Of a stretch of 64,000 bases of DNA, positions 63,878 to 64,000 are shown one piece after another. Position numbers and translations under genes: made by a program. The stretch is taken from assembly GCA_963847345.1 (NCBI GenBank), contig CAWJZU010000014.1, positions 62,001 through 126,000 of the forward strand. Direction: 5' to 3'. Source of the stretch: DATARH01 sp963847345 (GTDB lineage Bacteria > Pseudomonadota > Alphaproteobacteria > ATCC43930 > CGMCC-115725). The stretch's first letter is position 1; each line of letters begins with the position of its first letter. The notes beneath the pieces were generated by a model. The model was not told the origin of the DNA and did not search any database. It was given only the letters and a program-made list of their open reading frames with translations.

Positions 63878-64000
63878 CGAAGACATTCCCCAACTCGTCG
63901 CCGCTCTCATCCGTGACCCTGCCGTCATCGTAAATGATAACGCGCTCAGCGCCCATCAGGCCGCATCGCCTCTTGATCGAATGGATCGCGTGCCTGAGCT
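63867..64000 (-). CDS. C-terminal tail of an unknown protein, possible polymorphic toxin (partial)
   Basis: The last 44 residues of a protein whose start lies right of the window: HAIHSIKRRCGLMGAERVII, DDGRVTDESGDELGNVFDEV. A pattern of the type H-x-I-K-x-x-x-G-L-x-G-A-x-x-V-x-x-D-x-x-G-x-V-x-D at the very C-terminus recalls ends of Rhs-type or other polymorphic toxins. Its overlap with the DUF4279 gene supports a toxin-immunity pair. Both points are inference from very little sequence. Confidence 0.5.
   Translation of the reverse strand, partial: LRHAIHSIKRRCGLMGAERVIIYDDGRVTDESGDELGNVFDEV

Overview
The window is high-GC chromosomal DNA from an alphaproteobacterium. The best evidence is the gene order trigger factor - clpP - clpX - lon - HU - tRNA-Val and the three-gene proton-translocating transhydrogenase (pntAA, pntAB, pntB). 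A Rhodospirillales-like or related soil/water lineage is my inference; no rRNA is present to settle it.

Region by region. (1) 1-3011, minus strand: the end of an exopolysaccharide locus with a tyrosine autokinase (cut by the window edge), a Wzz/GumC-type chain-length protein and a Wza-type outer-membrane lipoprotein, most like the set that accompanies exosortase A (XrtA/PEP-CTERM). (2) 3.4-16.3 kb: an aldo/keto reductase, a class III CoA-transferase, a Cache-domain adenylate cyclase, a Tat-exported metallo-beta-lactamase-fold protein, the lysine/diaminopimelate genes dapD and dapE (dapE broken), a haem-oxygenase-like iron redox protein, a GNAT acetyltransferase and a polysaccharide deacetylase. 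(3) 16.6-21.9 kb: an IS110 remnant abutting a D-aminoacylase gene, then a partner-switching module (cNMP-sensing SpoIIE phosphatase, RsbW-like kinase, STAS antagonist) with a GPP34 protein. (4) 21.9-31.8 kb: an orphan solute-binding protein, a B12-binding radical SAM protein, and a group-2-capsule-like locus (sulfatase, SDR, KpsC on minus; KpsE, KpsT on plus) without visible kpsM, kpsD or kpsS. (5) 31.9-41.8 kb: transhydrogenase, a DUF486 membrane protein, an oligopeptide-type binding protein, an MFS carrier, tRNA-His, Nnr and malonyl-CoA decarboxylase. (6) 41.9-53.7 kb: housekeeping, with tRNA-Leu, trigger factor, ClpP, ClpX, Lon, HU, tRNA-Val, an HDAC-like amidohydrolase, and xseB-ispA-dxs for isoprenoids. 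(7) 53.7-58.7 kb: a histidine kinase co-transcribed with a periplasmic c-haem protein, a YghU-type glutathione enzyme and a class II aldolase. (8) 58.9 kb to the end: an integrated element that begins at a 3' fragment of a tRNA-Glu gene, carries a tyrosine integrase, a HigB-XRE-DUF3467 operon, a broken IS1-family transposase, and a DUF4279 gene behind the tail of what may be a polymorphic toxin.

Several conserved genes are interrupted by what look like single-base indels (dapE, kpsC, kpsE, the IS1 transposase twice), and two more lose their stop codon (pntAA, yghU). Because some of these are housekeeping genes, consensus errors in the assembly are at least as likely as real gene decay, and each should be resolved before biology is built on it. 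The most interesting candidates are the three-gene toxin-antitoxin-like operon and toxin/immunity tail in the island, the cNMP-linked partner-switch module, the c-haem sensor/kinase pair, and a trigger factor with an internally repeated acidic insertion.
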